Shown: positions 58,489-64,000 of the stretch, in pieces | Layout: every line of letters begins with the position of its first letter | Position numbering within the stretch: position 1 is the stretch's first letter | DNA from: Pleurodeles waltl | Taxonomy: Eukaryota; Chordata; Amphibia; Caudata; Salamandridae | Direction: 5' to 3' | Length of the DNA stretch: 64,000 bases | NCBI RefSeq assembly: GCF_031143425.1 | Contig: NC_090450.1 | Coordinates: forward strand, 218,685,442 to 218,749,441 | The notes under the pieces: generated by a model | Told to the model about the DNA's origin: nothing | Database searches by the model: none | The model's input: only the letters and a program-made list of their open reading frames with translations | Position numbers and translations under genes: made by a program

Positions 58489-61400
58489 ATGGAGGTGCTA
58501 TTGATGCAGCTTGCAAGACAACGCCAAGCACAGGACCAACGGCGGCAGCCACCACCACCCCAACGTGGCCCACAAAGGCAAAGCAGAAAGCAGGAGAGAC
58601 TTTTCAGAAACGGGACAACCCTCCTTGGCCTCAGGGAACAGGACATCATTCGAAGGTATCGACTCAACTAGCAAGCCATACAGCAGCTGCTGCGCCATAT
58701 TGAGCCACAATTAACAGGCAGACACCACACAACATACCACCGGTGACCAAGCTGCTAGCTGTCCTGCATATGTTGACAAGTGGGACAACGGGTGCTCTGG
58801 TCACTGGGGTATCACAGCCCTCGTTCTCGGCTTTCCTGCCCAAGGTGTTAGATGCCATAATCTCCCTTACACCCCACCACATCAGCTTCCTCAACACCCA
58901 GCAGAAGCAGCAGGAGATAAAACAGGGATTTTATCAAATCCATGGCTTCCCACATGTGCTTGGTGCAATTGACTGCACCCATGTCCGGATCGACCCACCT
59001 GCAGCAACAGAGCACCTATTCAGGAACAGAAAGCACAGGCATTCTATCAATGTACAGGCCATGATTGACCACCAGGGATTGTTCGCAAACTTCTTGGCCA
59101 AGTAGTCCTGAGAGTGTCTATGACTCATTCATATTCCGACACAGCAGGATCAATCAGCACTTCCAGTATGGACAATATGGCAATGGCCTTTGTGTCGGTA
59201 AATCAATAAACCTAGCAATATACACACAGCACAACAACCCTGTAGGACACACAAGACATACACAACTACATTGACATGTGGGCAGGGTGACACTGAGGTG
59301 TGACACTTTTAGTTATGTTGTACACCCTGACACAATTGGATACACACCTCTGGACAAATAACGGCTGCCGCAAATATTGGCTGCCACTCTACAATACCAA
59401 GGGACCAATGTCAAAGCCCACAGTGACAATGACATGGGCTGCACTGTATGCACAACTTGGAAGATGAACCATTTAGAAATTACATTAGGCCACATAGTCA
59501 ATCGGCCACCCTCCCAAGCAGTATGTAGCATGGAAGGGGTGTGTGGTGTGTGTTGCAGCAGGTCTAACACAATGAGACACATCGCATGATGATGCTGACT
59601 CACATGTAGGTGACACGGAAATACTGAGGCAGTCCAAACATCATACACCACTTCTCGGGTGCCGTTTTCAGGTTGCAATAAGGAAGTGGACTGTGCTATG
59701 AACATATATTGATGTGCCCCCAATGCAAACTGCACACTGCTGCACACATTCAAAGAGCCAATTGTCCATCAAAATAGCAAATGTACAGGGAGATGTCCTT
59801 TCCTGCACAGATACATCCACCTCCACAAGGCAGTTAGCCAGGTTCCCTGGAGCAAGTTCGGTAGTATAGGTGCATGGTTGCACATGAGCTACTGGCAGAG
59901 GGAACAACAAAGGCTTGCCTAGAAACAAGTCTCACATGGGTCAATCGTGCATTGTCAATACTGAACTGCTCAGTGCTGCCAGCTTATGGAGATGTGTTGT
60001 GCAGTGTCACATACCCAATTCAAAGAGCCTCAGTGTTGCATTTCATCTGCAATGACATATGTCTAAATGGATGGGATGTCCAGGCCATGTAGTGCAAACA
60101 TGTTGCCACCACATCTGAACCCATTGAGTGTGGATGTATCATGTCCCCCCCAGTGAAAGCAAACTGATACATATGGGACACTATGCAACGCATGGTACAT
60201 ACATACTGACCAAAAGTTAAGAAACCAAATCATAGATCCCAGGTCAATGAGCCAAACGCAAGTTGTCATCTCAAACAACCCAGTGCTGAGAAAACCTCAC
60301 AGAAGCCCAGGAACTCACACCATACCACAAACACATATGAGTCACAGACAATACAAGATACCAACTGCCATGCTACATGACATTCCTGTTGCAAGCACTA
60401 ACAAAATACTCACTCCTATTATATTTTGCAGCGGATCAGAGTTATGGGATCCAGCCATGGATCATGACCCCATTCCCCAACCCAAGCACAGCTGCAGAGA
60501 ATGCCTATAATGAGGCACATCGGAGGGCATGCACCATTGTGGAAAGGACTTTTGGCATCCTGAAGTCCAGATTCAGGTGCCTGGACATCACAGGATGGCA
60601 GCCTCCTATATGCTCCACACATTGTGTGTAAGAGAATGCTGACCTGTGATATCCTTATAAACCACAGAGGGTACCCCATAAACCCCGAAGGGCTGGGTGG
60701 AAAATAATCATTACATACAACAATGCCCTTAAAAGGAAAAGCCAACAAATTAGCTATACAACATAGAACAACATAGGTGAATATATAGTGGTGCATCTAA
60801 AAATCATCTTAGTATATTCATCCTTTGCGGACAACCCATCTAATAAACAACACACCGGAGGACAGGCAGTGTGGACAGGCAGTGTGGGAAAAAGTGTGGG
60901 AAAAAGTGCTTGTGATAGATAAAAAGAAGAATAATATATATTCAGATAGATCAAAAACCTATACAAAAAACATTAAAAAACAGTTTGTTGGTTCTTTTTT
61001 GCTGCATTGACTCCATTCCAAATCCTAAAAGAGTCTAAATCACTTCCTTTAGTCCTCCAAAAGTCCTGTGCAGAAACCAATCCGAACTATGACATATATG
61101 TCGACGTTTCAACCCCTCAGTATCTTGGGCCAATTCACAGCTCCACAATGGGTCTTCTTCAGGACTAAACTGATGGGAGTCCCTTAATATATCCTCTGGC
61201 TCCGTCGCTTTTCTACTTATCTACTTATCGGTTGATTGAATCTGATTCTAAACGACAATTCCTCCTCATAAAACATGTCACTGATCACTTCCATGCATTC
61301 TTCATTCGTGTGAGAGCCCTCGAAAATCTAAACGTTATCCAAAATTGTTGGCTTTTCCTTTTAAGGGCATTGTTGTACGTAATGATGACCTGTGATATCC

Positions 61401-61561
61401 TGCACAACAGTTGTGTGAGGATGAACATCCCATTATATGAACCGGACTAAGAATTGCCTGAGGAGGAGGATGGTGGCAGGGAAAATGAGGGGGAACAGCA
61501 GAACACAGCTGCAGGAATGTGCCGCAGACAGCAAATTGTACAAAATGTTTTCACTTCATAG
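58489..61561 (+). pseudogene. Harbinger-5 transposase, two exons, interrupted by an insertion
   Basis: Exon 1 (58489-59197, donor GTAAAT) starts MEVLLMQLARQRQAQ and has RKQERLFRNGTTLLGLRE, a stop at about 58668, VSQPSFSAFLPKVLDAIISL, PHVLGAIDCTHVRIDPP (first Asp) and, after a frame change, the SPESVYDSF region (second Asp). Exon 2 begins at 60432 after TTTTGCAG with QSYGIQPWIMTPFPNPS and IVERTFGILKSRFRCL (third acidic site intact), then a 730-bp insertion, then TCDILHNSCVRMNIPLYEPD and an acidic tail ending at 61561. Compared with Harbinger-4 it keeps more catalytic residues but is still broken. Confidence 0.85.
60656..61385. mobile_element. Penelope-like insertion (730 bp) in the transposase exon
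   Basis: Flanked by a 16-bp duplication tgacctgtgatatcct (60640-60655, 61386-61401). Near its ends are inverted copies of a ~42-bp sequence: aatcattacatacaacaatg... at about 60705-60746 and its reverse complement at about 61343-61385. The minus strand (61165-61080) has CCTGAAGAAGACCC ... GGGGTTGAAACGTC, like a degenerate hammerhead core. No reverse transcriptase is present. Confidence 0.65.
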
Positions 61562-61590
61562 TCACTCTTCACACCTTGTTAAGATATGTT

Positions 61591-61596
61591 AATAAA
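61591..61596 (+). promoter_or_regulatory. Polyadenylation signal AATAAA for Harbinger-5 transposase
   Basis: AATAAA 30 nt past the stop codon. Confidence 0.6.
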
Positions 61597-63424
61597 CACC
61601 TTACTTGATCACACAATCCTGCTCTGGTGTCTTCGCTCTCCATCACATGTGCCTTAGAAATGTGCTCAGGGAGAATGTTGCACATACAAATCTGACTACT
61701 TCTTGTGCAACATCACATGTGATGCATATGATTGTACAGCAACCATCACACACATAACAAAAAGACTCTTCTCTTGAATGTCACAAATGAAGGACACAAT
61801 CAAGGGACCACATATATGAGTCACATCCACGTTGCAAAAATGGTCAACTGTAGCACATGATACACAGCTATGACATCTCCAATCACAAAGTAAATAAGGA
61901 CCCCATACATGAGGCAGTGGATGTGAACTTCCAGAAGTACAGGAATGTATGAACAGACCCCTGACATTACTAAGTGTGACACTTGCAATGTCTGCAAGGA
62001 GCTTGTGTGACAAGGGGGGGGGCATCATTTGTGAAATGGATAGCATGATTGTCCCAGGTATGACAAGCAATGTTCACAACACATGCCCTACGGAGTCCGT
62101 CCCTGGAAATCAGTCCTGCCACTGCCATGGAGCCAAATCCTGACACAGGGTACACATGCCCACATACTTGGACTGGACACTTCTGTGGAATGCACATCTG
62201 AAAATATGTGAACACATGCATCTAGGGCAGCAGGTCCACCACAGCAATACAAGTAACATAGCTAATTGTAATGAGTCAAACTGACGTGTACAAAACATTT
62301 TATGGGTGGAATTTAGTCACAGTGTTTCAAACACAGTACGTACCAAACATGTACACATGTCAGACATTTGTGTAGTCCACACACAAGTCACCATGTATTC
62401 ATAACCAACAATTAGATATACATTTAAATTCCAAGTGAATTAAAGCTGGTCACTTTTTATATTCTTTTAGCCCAAAACCACCCAGGCAGTGTTTAAGTGA
62501 AGACAATTTCCTTTCACGACCACAATGTATGAATAAAATAATAAAAATGGTCACCTTAGTCAATAGAATGTTACTGAGTTTTGCACTTCATTGTATATGT
62601 GTTGAGAGATAAGCTTTAGATCCACCCTGAAGAAATTGTAAAATATATAATAAAAGTTGTCACAGTAAATTTGAATACTACAAAGGTGTGCATTGTATCC
62701 AAGACAGCTCAAAGCAAGATGGTGTTCAATGTAGTGGTGCACAAAATGATGCAAGTGTGTGTGTTCTGATTCACACATACACCATGAAGATATAAAATCA
62801 CTCCTAAACTAAGATGGAGTTCAAAGTTATCACTATGTGATGATACTCAAAGTGACAGATGTGTTCTAGAGTTCACATTGGCGCTCTCTGGTGAGTACAT
62901 GCAGAACAGAGTGCATCCCAAGTGTTGTTAAAGACAAGAAAGACACAGGAGAAGGACTCACGGAAGCAACACGTACAGTTAAATAACTGTAAATCCAAAT
63001 TTGAAAGGTTTTCCACTTCCAAAACTATCCCAATATAGAGTATACAATTGTTATGTAGGAAGATGCACTATATCATTCCCTTGTAATCTTTGTAAAGCAC
63101 CCAACGTTGAGCTTGTAATCCACATACAGAAAAATATTTCATTTCCTGCTCCTCACCAGTGTTGAAAGGGTAAAGAAGATGACACATACCCTAAAGTTAG
63201 GAATCCACTGAGAAGTAATCTTTCAGTGAGTTGAAATTTAATGCAGCATGAGAACCTCCATGCATCAGGTACCACGTCAGGCTTACAACTGATGCGGAAT
63301 CTGGTGTGACCTCACACGTATGCCTCCCGCAAACAATCCAACACTCTCAGCCACGTTCCCACAGAAAAATGATGCACATTTTAAAATATAACGTACAACA
63401 GCTACAATACATAAGCACTTCCAA
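61597..63424. other. No gene recognised
   Basis: Probably the 3' portion of Harbinger-5 and older intergenic sequence. Minus-strand open stretches at 62070-61696 and 62221-61970 overlap in different frames and resemble no family. No Myb-like partner gene was recognised. Confidence 0.4.
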
Positions 63425-63770
63425 AACAAGCTTCTGATCCACACATACAAAGCACTACACAACATAGGCCTCGCCTACTTATTGTGTGCAGTTCCACCAA
63501 CCATACAGACACCTCAGCCGTACTCTCTCTGGCACACATCCTACACATTCACAAAAGCAGATCAGAAGGTCTTGCGTTCTCACCTTTTGCCCCTAGAGGA
63601 TGGAACAACCTCCCACACCACATTAGAGACCCCTCCACTCTTCTGGAAATCTGCAAGAAGCTGGAGACATAGCTCTTCGAGTAAGCCCGATCGAGCACCA
63701 CACATCTGCAAAGCCCCGGGATACCCTCATGTGTGATAGTGCGCTATACAAATGCACATTACATAACATA
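63425..63770 (+). pseudogene. 3' fragment of a CR1/L2/Rex-like LINE
   Basis: The plus strand encodes, across frames, KLLIHTYKALHNIGLAYL, then SEGLAFSPFAPRGWNNLPHH and DPSTLLEICKKLET, the conserved end of CR1/L2/Rex-type ORF2 (F-x-x-x-A-P-x-x-WN-x-LP pattern). It is followed by gtgcgctatacaaatgcaca and an A-rich tail near 63770. It is 5'-truncated, as usual for LINE copies. Confidence 0.65.
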
Positions 63771-64000
63771 GAGAAAAAAAAACACAATAGGGATTTCAGC
63801 ACATGACTTGCATTCTTCATCCAGATCCCTGATGCCAGTTCACAACTCATGGTGCCGTATTGGATTGAAATGTATTAACTGGATGTAACAAAGGATCTCT
63901 GTGTCAAAAGCAGTAACCCATGTATCTAACAGCCTACAATACAAATTTATGATTCTCTTTTTATACTGTGTTATTCTAATTTGTGAGTCAAAAACATGAC
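63771..64000. other. No recognisable feature
   Basis: Sequence after the LINE tail to the window edge; no feature seen. Confidence 0.4.

Noticed and set aside
61696..62221. Minus-strand open frames with many Cys
   Set aside because: Two frames overlap, composition follows tgtg/caca-rich DNA, and no domain is recognisable.

Overview
This is a vertebrate genomic window made almost entirely of nested mobile elements. I found no host protein-coding gene, no structural RNA gene and no CRISPR array. The protein relics (PIF/Harbinger transposases with Myb/SANT-like partners, an amphibian-style endogenous retrovirus, L1 and CR1-like LINEs, a Penelope-like fragment) and the density of nesting suggest a giant-genome salamander. 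Repeat style, especially 'ggcggt/accgcc'-rich Harbinger MITEs and a 3-kb LTR-like repeat starting TGTAGGA, resembles a newt such as Pleurodeles; that assignment is inference.

Layout. 1-4236: a minus-strand LINE (RT, endonuclease, ORF1, then three ~119-bp promoter-like monomers) that landed inside a Harbinger gene. 4237-9534: Harbinger-1, carrying a Myb-like gene B (minus), a transposase (plus) and a Myb-like gene A (minus). 9780-10898: a second transposase. 11723-41918: one minus-strand endogenous retrovirus (ERV) about 13.4 kb long once later insertions are removed. Its two LTRs (11723-14190 and 39871-41918) each hold a MITE. Between the env end and the 3' LTR sits a TGTAGGA element (14226-21955, 5-bp TSD ACACT), itself invaded by an LTR-like segment and a 5'-truncated L1. 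The env gene is split by Harbinger-2 (22314-29845, TSD TAA), which has the same A-transposase-B gene order as Harbinger-1. 41919-45976: a decayed Myb-like gene A and Harbinger end. 46909-47934: two abutting MITEs with TTA target sites. 48400-55389: a second Harbinger family whose transposase intron contains another complete TGTAGGA element (50532-53586, TSD ACACA) and a MITE. 57352-58100: L1 endonuclease relic. 58107-61600: another transposase of the second family, interrupted by a 730-bp Penelope-like insertion with a 16-bp TSD. 63425-63770: 3' tail of a CR1/L2/Rex-like LINE.

How they relate. Each Harbinger unit has a DDE transposase (cuts and inserts DNA) and one or two Myb/SANT-like proteins (thought to bind element ends and help nuclear import). 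MITEs with matching ends have no genes and would depend on those proteins. Almost every ORF shows stops, frameshifts or altered catalytic residues, so nothing here looks autonomously active. The most unusual observations are the repeated three-gene Harbinger layout, a MITE built of about eight successive hairpins, a 73-bp near-perfect inverted duplication inside a transposase exon, and a retroviral primer site resembling initiator-Met tRNA.
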